DNA from: Cricetomys ansorgei
Lineage: Eukaryota; Chordata; Mammalia; Rodentia; Nesomyidae
Assembly (NCBI GenBank): GCA_026225945.1
Contig: JAMJFZ010001749.1
Location: forward strand, 33,462-97,461
DNA length: 64,000 nucleotides
Reading direction: 5' to 3'
The notes under the pieces were generated by a model. That model made no database searches. It was not told the origin of the DNA and saw only the letters and a program-made list of their open reading frames with translations. Shown here one piece after another: positions 53,564-64,000 of the stretch. The translations under genes and the position numbers were made by a program. Within the stretch, counting starts at the first letter, position 1. Each line of letters starts with the position of its first letter.

Positions 53564-56500
53564 CTGGACGCCAAAGAGAAAAGAAGAAAAGTCAATTATT
53601 CCTGAACGTAAATAGGTGTAAAAATGTTTATATCTTAGTGAACTTAAGATGGGGCTAGGTATAAATTAACGTTGAGGTTAGCTATACAGAGCAAAGCACC
53701 AACTCACCCGGAAGCACAGCTCCCACAGGTCTATTTGTGTATTTAGATGGAGGGGAGGCAGAGTCGTGCAACTGTTCCTTGTGGCCTGGAACCCACAATC
53801 TCCTTCTTTTAAAATGTTATTTTAATTATTTCCTCTGAATTTTATTGTATGTATATGAGTGTTTTGCCTGCGTGAATGTTCATGCACCACTTGTGTGCCC
53901 GGTTCTCACAGCTGCCCAAAGAGGGCATCAGATTCTCTGGAACTGGAGTCACAGACAATTGTGAGCAATCACGTAGGTGCTGGGAATTGAACTCAGGACC
54001 TCTGGAAGAACATCCAGGACTCTTAACTGCTGAGCCATCTCTCCAGCTCCACCCCACCCCCCAATCTTCTTGCCACTTTCTTCCATGCTCTGGAATTACA
54101 GGCATGTGCCACTACACCTGGCATACAAGTCTATCTCTTTATGGGTATGGATACCTTTAACTTTACTTTAAAAGGGAGTTAAAACACATTAGCCAGCCAG
54201 GTATCCGAAACAAAAATAAAGGCTCCATGGGAAATTCCTCATAGCAGCATCAGAGGTAAAAGCTTTTTGGTGGAAATAAAATACTAATAGTGTACATTAT
54301 AAACACAAGACCTATGAGAGCCCGGTGCATCACTGCCTGGACCACTTTGTGCCCACTGTGAGGGATGGTGGCACTCAGGTGACAGCATCATGTTATGAAC
54401 TCGGGTTGTGTTTCTATAAAAAGAAGATGGGGCGTGTGCAGGCTAGTTTTATGTCAACTTGACACAGGCTAGAGTCATATGAAATTAGGGAACTTCAATT
54501 CAGAAAATGTCTCCAGAAGATCAGGCTGTAGGGCATTTTCTTAATTAGTGATTGATGGGGGAGGGCCCAGACCATTGTGGGTGGGGCCATCCCCGGGCTG
54601 GTGGTCCTGGGTTCCATAAGAAAGCAGCCTTGTGAGCAAGTCAGTAAGCAACTCCTCCATGGCCTCTGAATCAGCTCCTGCCTCCAGGATCCTATTCGTT
54701 TGAGTTCCTTTCCTGACTTCCTTTGATGAACAGTGCTATGAAAGCTGACTGAGCCCTTTCCTCCCTACCTTGCCTTTTGGTCATGTGTTTCGTCACAGCA
54801 ATAAAAACCCTAACCCAGAGAGGGCTCTTCACTAGATTTAAGAAAACCCTTCAGCTACTGCTGTGGGGACATGCAGTGAGGTGGGGTCCCAGGATACTGC
54901 CTGCTTCTTATAATTATCACACCACACCAGGGCTGAGAAGTCCCTAGCAAGGGAAGTGGGGGTTCAGATACACCTAGTACAGCTTCAATTCGGGAAGGGA
55001 AAAACACGTTCCTGACAGGCAGGAAATGGGACGTTTAACTAGAGTGTAACGAAAGGTGTGCTTCCATCTTTATTTTCTCCGTCTTCCTTGTTCTTTCCCC
55101 TAGCTGAAAATTTTCAAAGAGCACCCAGGGACAATCCTGCCCCTCCCATCCAAGGCTGCTCCTCCTGGTTAATCTCTGTGGCAACCTGCGGGATTGTGGT
55201 TTCTATAGCAAAACGTCTAGCACCATTAAGTCCCCACAGGGCAAGGTCCCATGTTTATTGCCATGCAGCAAGCTGATGAGAAGTCACCTGACACCTGTTT
55301 ACTTTCTGGTTCAGAAAGCCCCACCTGTGTCAGCTTCATGGCCTACAGGGTGGAGGTGTAATTCAAGAAGGGTTCAACTGTCCTCAGTTCAGCTGTGTGG
55401 GGCAGGGGAATGGGCTCAAGGCAAGCTCCCAGCCTTCACGATGATGTAGACCAGGGCTGGGGGAGCCAATTATTAAAGAAATTGTCATTAAATTATCATT
55501 TAAAAAATTATTAAACTCAGTGAGTTTATAGCGTGCGTTTCCAAAACCTGCGTAGTGAGGACCGCATCGAGTTGCTCTCGGTACGCCTCTCCCGGTCCCC
55601 AGTTTTGACTGGAAAGACACAGGAGGTATAAGGAAGATAGCAAACATAACAGAAAGGAGGGGCAAAGGACTGAACAGCATCCTTCCTTTGATGGTTTCGC
55701 TTCTAGTCTTAAAAGCAAGTTTAGGAATCAGGACTCCCAGTCCCTAGAAGTAGCCTGACTCATGGACGCGCCCCTCATACTCAGCCTGGTAAACACCGTG
55801 CAACTAGGCCACGATAGACGGAATGGTGAGCAAGCTGCCAGTCTAAGAGGTTTCTGCTGTTTTCTCGAAGCTTTAATGAGCTGTCACAGGGAGCTGGGGG
55901 CTGGGGCCCTGAGGCCGGGCACAGACACCTACTGAGTAGTACACGTCCGTCATCTGCAGGAGGTTCTTGGTGCTTCCGTTCTCGTGCATTTCAATGGCTT
56001 CTCGGCCCCATTCTTGTGAGCGAGGATTCTTGGGGTACTCGGCGTATGGGGACATTTGGAAGTCCCCACTTTTGAAGATGAGTTTACTTATGTCATTTTT
56101 ACTCTTTCTGTGAGATTTAAAAAAAAAAAAATGTGCGACAAATTCTATCAATGAGCTCTGTTCGGTCAGGAAACGGCGCCTCTGACAAGGCTGACGAGTG
56201 TTTGGCGACATAAATTGGAACTGCCCCTGTATTTCCATGTGGCTGCCCACTGGAAATGCTAGCATAATTTAGTATTGGACTGAAAAACTAAAACTGCCAC
56301 TAGTTATCCCGTCTGTCATCCAAAAAAGATGAAAAAGATTTCCCAACTTGGAGTCTAAATGGAGACAGCCCCAAAGGCTCTACTAGTGTCCTCTGGGAGC
56401 AGAGGGCACTGTGCCCTGGGGTACTCAGGGAAATGAGAATCTCCAGAATCACTGGTCACAGATGGCTATGGGCAGGAAAGGAGCTCAATGGTGGCCAAAT

Positions 56501-58841
56501 ATTAGAAGCCACTGGTAAAATGTCAACACTATTCTTGAATTTCCAGAATGGACAGCCCAGCCTCAGGGCAGCTCTGGCTCATGAAGACATCTGACTTAGC
56601 CCCTGGCTTACCTGCAGCTGCGCCTCACCTCCCCAGCCACAAACTACAAAGGCCTGATGAGGCCACCTGTTTACAGATGCCACATTCTCACTTTAGCAGG
56701 TTCAGAAAGTCTTACAAGTGAGGTTTTACTGCCTAGAAATTGTTAGGACAACTGTTCTAAACCTGTCTTGTGGGCCCAGGATCAAAAATGTTTAATTATG
56801 TTTGCTCTGAGTAAGAGAATCTGAAGCCTGTTGTTCCTTCTCTGTTTTTAAGATTCTGGGAAAGGCACATAAATGACTCCGCATCACAACTAAAGGTCCA
56901 GCACATGGTTTCAGTTCAGGCTCAGAGCAGACCTGTGACTACTGTGGCCCTACAGAGTGACTCCATTCCTGACTTTCCCTTTCAGTAACCAAGAGTCCAG
57001 GCTCCCTTCAAAAATGACTAGTTTCATGATAGAGAATGTTGCAAATATAAGGCTTATATCTTCCCTGCTGTCAGGCCTTGTTTCTCTAGGTAACTGCTCT
57101 TACCTGGTTTATTTCCACTCATGCTTATCTCTGATGGCAATCTGAGGAGGGCTAATGAAAGCTGTACCTTGTAGCCTGCACTCCTGAGTGAGTGAGAGCT
57201 TATAGTAAGTTACTCTCGGTGGCCTTCTTGGAGGCAGAGGATGCTTTAAAATGTCCTTATGTCACTGGTATTTTGGAAAGGTCCTTCTATCTGCTATGTA
57301 CAAATAGTTCTTTCAATTTGATATAATCTAAATCAGTGGTTGTAATTTCCCTTTACTTGAACAGGTAATTATAGACAAAGTCCATCCTCCCCTTTCTCTT
57401 CTCTTCCCATAGAAACTTTATTCCAGGAAGCCTGGAGCCAAGGTCACTCATTGTTCCTCCAAACCATGGCTCCAGCTTCCTCAGGCAGCCCTTCTCTCCT
57501 GGAATCTTTGTCTGCTTCTCTCTAGACACAGCTCTGAGACATCCCGCAACCATACGAATGACCCACTTAATGGTTTATGACGCATTCACAGTGGTATGAC
57601 CACCACCACAATTTTCAAACAGCTTTGTCATCTCCAGAAGAACCCTCAGACCCCTTAGCAACCAACTTCTCCTCCCTGACCTCCACACTAGACTCCAGCT
57701 AGCCTACCTTCTGTTTCTATTACATGAAGACTACTTGAATAACTCATGCGCACACCGCACCCCAGAGGACCCTTCAGATGCCTGGTCTCACTTAGAATAA
57801 GATTCCGAAGGTCCACCCGCGTGCCGGTGCTGCCGAATGGGGTGCTGTGGCGCTACTCGGCCACGTTTGGCTTTTTTATTCATGGCCCAGGGCACTAGGA
57901 TTGCTTCCCCTTTTGACTCTCAGGAGTAGAATCGCCGTGCATTTGCCAGTGTAAGTTCTTGTGAGGATGTGTTTCCACCGCCCTTAGACCTCCACTACAA
58001 CTGGAAGCCCTGTGCTTACCAGGGCTCAAAGTTGCTGCACGGTTTTATGCGCCTACCAGCCATGTACACCCAAGGACTCCAGTTCTGCCACATTCTCATC
58101 AACCTCTCTTCTGTTTATTCATTTATTTATCTATTTCTCTATTTTATTATATTTTCGGTTTTTTTTTTTTTTTTTTGGAGACAGTCTTACTGTGTAGCCC
58201 TGGCTGTCTTGGAACTACTACATAGACCAGGGTGACCTTTAACTCTAGAGGGTCGGAGTGTCTCTGCCTACTGAGTGCTGGGAGTAAAGGTATGTGTCAC
58301 CAAGCCCAGTTGTCTTGTATTTTTAAAACAGCTTCCTGTGTCCCTGGCAGGCCTTGCTCTTGCTTTATAGCTAAGGGTACCTCTGATTTCTAGATTCCTC
58401 TTGCCGTTACCTCCCGGGCTTTGCAGGGCTGTGCAGGGCTTCGTGCATGTAGGCAAGCTCTCTACCAACTGAGCCTCACCCTCGGATCTAGAATTTGAAA
58501 GTCTTTGATTTTGATAGTCTAATTCACCTTTTTATTTTGTTGGTTGTATTATGTATTTATTTTTGGTTCTTTGGAGACAAGGTCTTACAATGTAACTCAG
58601 GCCCGCTTAGAACTTTGCCATGAACCCAGGCTGTCCTCAAAGTCATCTTCCTCCTGCCTCAGTCTCCCAAGTTCTAGTTTATTCAAGGTTAAAAAAAATC
58701 AACCCTTGTATCGCACAGGCAAGCATGATTTAAATGTGAGTCCTGTCACTTACCTGCAACAGGTAACAATGAGCGCCACGCCCAGGATGAGCAGCAGGCC
58801 ACCGCCTGCTGCTGCAATCACCACAGTGATGAGCTGATAGG
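53414..58841 (-). CDS. Heg1: HEG1, last three coding exons (transmembrane helix and cytoplasmic tail)
   Basis: HEG1 is a single-pass receptor of endothelial and epithelial cells whose tail binds the FERM domain of KRIT1/CCM1. Join on the minus strand, 5' to 3': 58841-58754, 56107-55933, 53563-53414, with phases in agreement. The predicted helix and tail match human HEG1 almost without change, from [13 protein letters not shown] to the C-terminal SRRRDYF. The C-terminal Tyr-Phe and the NPSF motif are the KRIT1-binding elements in the known structure. The large extracellular part lies beyond the right edge. Confidence 0.95.
53835..54130 (-). repeat. reverse B3 and a B4 fragment in the last HEG1 intron
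   Basis: B3 53840-54050 ('gagccatctctccagctcca'), then a short 'attacaggcatgtgccacta' piece. 54816-55930 is unique intron. Confidence 0.75.
54435..54815 (+). repeat. rodent dispersed repeat in HEG1 intron
   Basis: Starts 'ggctagttttatgtcaactt', includes 'attagtgattgatgggggag' and 'ctgggctggtggtcctggg' (interrupted), and ends 'cacagcaataaaaaccctaa'. It is a common dispersed rodent element; family assignment left open. Confidence 0.6.
55933..56107 (-). CDS. Heg1: HEG1 exon: cytoplasmic tail, first part
   Basis: Acceptor aatctcacag|AAAGAG, donor TACTCA|gtaggtg; 175 nt. It encodes [16 protein letters not shown], then [18 protein letters not shown] and later [18 protein letters not shown]. It ends in phase 0. 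The acceptor lies behind a T12 tract, which reads as A-rich on the plus strand. Confidence 0.95.
56108..58753. other. Heg1: HEG1 intron between transmembrane and tail exons
   Basis: Mostly unique; reverse B1 at 58155-58310 with T tract, and a second reverse B1-like unit at 58560-58680 close to the transmembrane exon. Confidence 0.7.
58754..58841 (-). CDS. Heg1: HEG1 exon: transmembrane helix
   Basis: Acceptor tgtgtttag|CCTATCAG, donor TTGCAG|gtaagtg; 88 nt, phase 1 in, 2 out. It encodes [19 protein letters not shown] then [10 protein letters not shown]. The run of Ala/Gly in a hydrophobic helix is characteristic of HEG1. Confidence 0.95.
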
Positions 58842-61800
58842 CTAAACACATCAAACAAAGGGAGGAACAAAAGGGTGATTGGCAGGTGGTCATGAGTAAT
58901 AAGCGGAGCCTCCCGCCGCCACCCCCACCTCTGTCAGCACGGCCCTTGCTGCAGGTCCCACCGCAGGTCTCTGGCCCAGAGATCCTCAATGGCTAGAGTT
59001 CCACTTTCTTTGTACTGAGAGGATTCCCCCTTTCGGCCCCTCTTAGGTGGTGGCCCAAAATTCTTCCTGTAGAGCAGCTGGATGATGCCGCCATCGGTAA
59101 ACCACGCAAGAGAAAGAGACGGGCAACCATGAAGTTTCCCCAAACTGTTCTGAAAGATTCTACTCGTAATTTTTTCTCTCTCCCAAATAAGGTGGGTGCC
59201 TTTTATCATATGAAAATTATACATCGGGAAATTTTATTTTTAAAATTTTATTTTAATAGAAAACAATCTTTTCTTGACTACTTCCCTTCTCTTGGTGGTG
59301 ACAGAAAAGATAAAGATACTTGATTCACACTGAAGACAGGGGCAGGTGTTAGACCTGCACAATTCTTTCTGAGGGAAAGGGCTTCCATCATGGAAGAGCC
59401 ACCGGCCCCTACGACTCCAAAGGGTCCCACCCCATCCTGGTCCTTGGGAAAGACTGCAGGAGTTTCTTCCCTGAACCAAAGTACTGAGTGAATTTTAAAA
59501 GAAGACCAGGAAGGCCTAGGAAGGTCTTTTGCACAGTTTTAAAGAAAGTGTGTTTGTTGGTTAAAGTTCTTCTGGAGTAAAAGGCTGGCCAGCTTCAGCA
59601 ACGTTTATTAGAAGGACACATCCTGGGACCTGAGTGTCAGGGAAGGCAGGAATTGCTGGCGGGCGGCCTCGCATCTGAGGTCAGAGCTTCCAGAGCAGAA
59701 TGTGAGTGACTCCTGCCAGCGGAATGACTGCTCTCACTGACTTCTGGGTGATTAGTGGTCGCTCCTTCCTCCTAAGTGTTTCATTTCTGGACATGTGCAT
59801 GCTAAGTGACCCCAGGTGATACACAGCACTCCCTCTGATCTGAATCTCCATGTATCCCCTTGCAATGACAGGAGGAGCCAAGTGAAAGGTTCTTTGTATA
59901 CCAGGTTGTGGGTGGTGGAGGACAGTGGGGGGATACCATTAAGTGGAATGCTCTAACTCACTGGGAGAGATTATAGACAGAAAGATGGCTCTTAGAGCCA
60001 CACTGAGAAGCTGTTAGGGAAGGGTCTTCATTGAGGAGAGCCAGAGCCTTTGAAGAAAAAGGAATACCAAATAAGTATGAAAAAGGGATGGACAAAAATG
60101 TTTGTGGTGGAACAACGGTGTGAGTTCTACCGTTATAAAGTGACAGTAACTATAACTTAGAGGATAAGCCCATAAAAGAGTCATAAAAGGCAACCAGAGG
60201 GAAGTGCCTAGGTAAATTATAGTATGGCACTATCAAAAGTGACATAAGAGTACAGAAATGAAAACATTACACAGTTAAACAGGTTACAGGGCCAGAGAGA
60301 CGGCTCAGCATGGGCTGCTCTTCCAGAGGACCTCGGTTCGATTCTCAGCACCCATATTGAGGATCCAATGCCCTCCTCTGGCCTCTGTGGGCACCCGGTA
60401 TGGACACTGTACATGTATATATATGTGGGTAAGATATTCATTCGCATAAAATAAAATCTTAATTTTAAAAGTTAAAAAAATAGATTACAAAATAGTATAT
60501 CCAGTGAGGTCCAGTTCCTTAAAAAAGATACACATTCATACGGATGACACCTGTGCTCTTTGAGCTTTAGGACATAATGCAGCATATAGATGTGATTCCA
60601 TAGGTATGGAGTGAGGAGATCGGAAACTCTGTGTCTAGTAGGTGCCTAGTAACACGAGCTACTGGTCCTCACGCAGACAGTGTGTGGCATATAATGGGTG
60701 ATAGATGACATACATGCTTATTGATTTTTCCTTTTCAAAACAAAAAACAATGATTTAACATTGTTCTATGCTATGAATAAGTAACATTAATTTCAAAAAG
60801 AGGAAAAAAATGGCCAGCATGGTAGCACATTCCTGTAATGCCAGCACTTGGAAGGCTGAGGCAGGAGGATTGTCAGTTTGAGGCTATTTAAGGCTGCAAA
60901 ATAAGTTTAAGGCTAGTATGGGAGATATGTTAGATCCTAACTCAATAAACAAACATATACATATATACATGCATGCATGCATGTATATACGCACATACAT
61001 ATATGCACACATATATACTATGCATACACACATGCATATGCACATACATAAACATACATATATACATACTACACACATACACATGCATACAAATACACAT
61101 GAATGAGAGGGGGAAAGGGTGAAGCAACTCAAAACGTCAGGGAGACACTATACACCTGTGCAGAGGAACCAACATAAAATTCACACAACAAAGCTAATGT
61201 GTTAGCCTAAGAGAACAGCAGGGCAAGGGCCAGGTCTGGGTACACACTGAGGGGAGAATTTTGGACACGGGATAGGAAGACACAGTTGTTGGAACATGGG
61301 GTATAAACAGACAAAATGTTCCATGGAAAGACGAGCAAAGGGATATGCCAGTTGGAGTCCTGAGGCCTGGGTGTGGGTGACCGTATGTCCTTGGAATCTA
61401 AAGCCTTGAGAAAGATGCCTTCCTACCCCTTTGAAGGGTTTTTTTTAAACAAGAAGCAAGGAGTGGGACCTGGGCAGAACTAGAAAGCTAGCAAGAAGCT
61501 GTAAAGGGCAGGACCCATATTATGCCCATGCCTCGAATACACTGGAATTGGATGATAGCCAGGAATGTAGGAAAGGGAGAATTTCAAGGTCATGCATGTA
61601 GCTGGAAAAAGATGGCTTATCTATCTCACTGGAGTTGAGAACAGTGTATGCTAAGAAATCTATCTAGAGACATTTCCTGCCTACGGAAAATCTAGCTTGA
61701 TAGGCTGAGCATGGTATAGCACACGTGTAACCCCAGCACTCAAGACATGGAGGCAGGAGGATTCTGAGTTTGAGGTGAGCCTGGGTTATATTTAGTAAGA

Positions 61801-63990
61801 TCACATCTCAAAATGAAAGAAAGAGGAAAACAAAGATCAGGTTGAGTGACAGCCCCCATGATGGGTGGTTCAAGACACTGAAGGATGGGTCTGAGCCTCC
61901 TCAGGAGCTTTCATCACTAATGAGGAGACTCAGGTGTCCCCATGACTAACACCCAGGCTAGGCCCAGACCTCAAATAAAGAGCCAGGTGGCAAGTGTCTC
62001 TCAGTGTGTGCTGTTGAAGCACACACAGAAAGAGTCGCTTCCCATGTTATCTCGAGCTGTAATTTTTTTATCAGCCACTATAAAGTGTTTTGCAATTCTA
62101 ACTCGATGTAGTCACCACAGTTTAATGATAAACTATTGGTAGTGTCCCCTTCCTGAAGCTGGGACCAACGATGCAGGCAGCTGTCTGTCCTCTACTGGAC
62201 ATAGTGATGGCCACTTGGCTGAACAAGGCAAAAGTGATCTCAGGGACCTGAGAGAAATTCTGATTATTTCTAAGCCCCACAACCAATGGGGTTGACTTGA
62301 GTATTTTCCTACCATCAGAGCTTAGAGAAGAAACAGATGCAGGGTATGCATTTCCTAGACAGATAGTAACAACCACCATTCATAGCAAACCCCACCAATA
62401 TACAACCCAGGGCATGAACACACGGGACACCACCTTCCAGAAAGACAGCTATTCTCCTGAACATGAAAGTGGGAAGATCTGGAAACCAGCACTCAGGAAG
62501 CAGAGGTAGATGGAACCCTGTGAGTTCAAGGCCAGCCTGTTCTACATAGTGAGTTCCACGTCAGCCATGGCTACATAGAGAGACCTTGCCTCAAAAAAAC
62601 CCAACCAACCAACCAACCAACCAACCAACCAACCAACCAACAAAACAAAACAAGAAACAACAACAACCACCAAAACCAAGGGGCTGGAGAGATGGCTCAG
62701 TGGTTAAGAGCACTGGCTGTTCTTCCAGAGGACCCGAGTTCTGGTCCCAGCACCCACATGGCAGCTCACAACTGTCTCTAACTCCTGTTACATGGAATCT
62801 GATACCCTCTCACAGACATACATGCAGGCAAATCACCAACGAACATAAAATAAAAAATTTAAAAAATATTTTAAAAAAAAACAAAAGAAAGGCAGGGTAG
62901 GGAAGGCTAGATGGGTGCACTGAAGACGCAAAAAGTGCGGTGTATGAGAAGGAAATAGAAACTGAGGGTCTCAACACACAGGGAAGGAAACCATGTCTAC
63001 TTCCAACCTGGTAAACAGATATTTAGCAGCAGCACATTTACCTATACCACGAGGGACAAAGCTAGCCCAAAACTGTCTTGATTGCTGTTCTTCTTTATAC
63101 TCTACTATATCCTGATCACAAAATTTGTTTCGTAATTTTGAAAGTCATCTCCATCTCTAAAGTGTCCGTAGATGTGGGAAACGCCAGTGTAAGCAAATCT
63201 GAACCGCCTCAGACTGCTCTTCTGAAGGGATAGAGAGGATAAGACTGAGACGCCAGGCTCGTCGCTGTGCTAACTGTGCAGTGCGCTACTTCAGGAAGGA
63301 AGACTACCTCAGCAGGTGACTCCCGGGCTGGTCCTTGTCTCCAGTTGGCATTACACTGGAGGTCTCCCGACTCTTCTGTACAGCCCCTCTTGCTTACTGC
63401 AGTCTCAGTGGTTTTCCCAGTCATAGACTTGCCCGTGCTGTGACTGCAAGCTCCCTGGCAGTACTGATCGAGGCCCAAGCTGCCCGCCCGCCTGCGCCTG
63501 CTCAGTTCCTGTGTACGTTGCAAACTGCTACACTTTCTGTCCTTTCACTTTTCTTCCATAATCTGGGCACCCCTACTTACAAACTTTTCCCAGGACATCA
63601 TGGGTCTGGGCCTGCCCCAAGACTCTTAGTGGGTCCCAAATGGGTTTTCCCCTGGGACATCCTTCTCTCACCCTACCCCTGGATCTTCCCAAAGACTTTC
63701 TAAACCTCCCTCCAGTCCCATTATTTCCAAGAGACACTGAGGTGTGTTGGATTCTCCCTTAGGTGTGAGCTCTGCTCCGTGCCTCCCGCCTTCCGCCTGG
63801 CTTACCATGCTCACAGCACAGGCGCACTGCACAGGGGTGTTGATTTCTTCCCTAGGACTCCGAGCTTGGGGAAGCACTGCACAAGGCTTACTCATTTTTT
63901 TCTCCTGTACCTAGCACAGCACTTAAGCGCACAGTGAGAGGGGAGGGGCTGTCAGCAGGGCTGGCCCCGCCCACTCGCTCTCCACTTTGG
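58842..63990. other. Heg1: HEG1 intron upstream of the transmembrane exon
   Basis: It contains B2/B3 60288-60480, B4-like 60810-60900, an (ATAC/GCAT)-rich stretch 60955-61100, B1 61705-61810, B1 62480-62600, (CAAC)n 62601-62640 and B2 62678-62870 ('ggggctggagagatggctca'). The rest is unique. One open stretch on the minus strand near 58980-59150 is unexplained. Confidence 0.65.
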
Positions 63991-64000
63991 GATACTTACG
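63991..64000 (-). other. Heg1: splice donor of the next upstream HEG1 exon at the window edge
   Basis: Minus strand reads C|GTAAGTATC: plus gatacttac ends at 63999 and base 64000 would be the last base of the exon. It is a strong donor in the right place and orientation. The transmembrane exon needs a phase-1 donor, which cannot be tested here because the exon lies outside. Confidence 0.5.

Noticed and set aside
60884..61132. Cys/Met/Tyr-rich and His/Thr-rich readings
   Set aside because: Translation of an ATAC/ATGC-type simple repeat in the HEG1 intron.

Overview
This is a vertebrate nuclear window from a muroid rodent. The evidence is the density of rodent SINEs (B1, B2/B3, B4/ID types on both strands), hAT elements of the rodent URR1 type, an ERVK-like LTR family present as three copies, and abundant CA, GA and TTTC microsatellites. 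B1 copies carrying a GTTACAACAGAG-type segment and the scarcity of young ID elements lean toward a cricetid (hamster-like) rodent, but I cannot fix the species from sequence alone.

Two protein-coding genes are present, both on the minus strand, head to tail. (1) A complete MUC13 coding region runs from the ATG at 35377 down to the stop at 12158. I could assemble eleven coding exons whose splice phases all agree and whose lengths sum to 3573 nt (1190 residues plus stop). In order they encode a signal peptide, a giant tandem-repeat exon, EGF1, an SEA domain in three exons, EGF2, EGF3, a transmembrane helix and a cytoplasmic tail. (2) The 3' end of HEG1 has three coding exons (58841-58754, 56107-55933, 53563-53414) giving the transmembrane helix and the cytoplasmic tail ending in Arg-Asp-Tyr-Phe, followed by a long 3'UTR to about 48580. 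The next HEG1 exon upstream ends at the right edge of the window (splice donor at 63991-63999). The MUC13-HEG1 neighbourhood matches the known mammalian order.

Layout: 1-8160, intergenic, SINE-rich, with a solo LTR at 6782-7131; about 8165-9004, possible MUC13 3'UTR exon; 12158-35377, MUC13; 35378-48575, intergenic, with the MUC13 promoter, a hAT element and a compact 1.6-kb LTR-flanked provirus (38495-40118); 48575-64000, HEG1 3' part.

The most striking object is MUC13 exon 2 (28871-31381). It is a 2.3-kb minisatellite of 78 uninterrupted 30-bp units. In the only frame that fits both flanking splice phases it encodes the acidic decapeptide [10 protein letters not shown], which has essentially no Ser or Thr. 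The 'mucin domain' of this mucin therefore appears to lack O-glycosylation sites. Silent changes at Gly codons support that frame. A second open frame of the same DNA encodes a Ser/Thr/Pro decapeptide ([10 protein letters not shown]) that looks like a classical mucin repeat and could be entered by an alternative acceptor 13 nt downstream. The array also holds about four CpGs per unit, roughly 300 in total, in an otherwise CpG-poor region.
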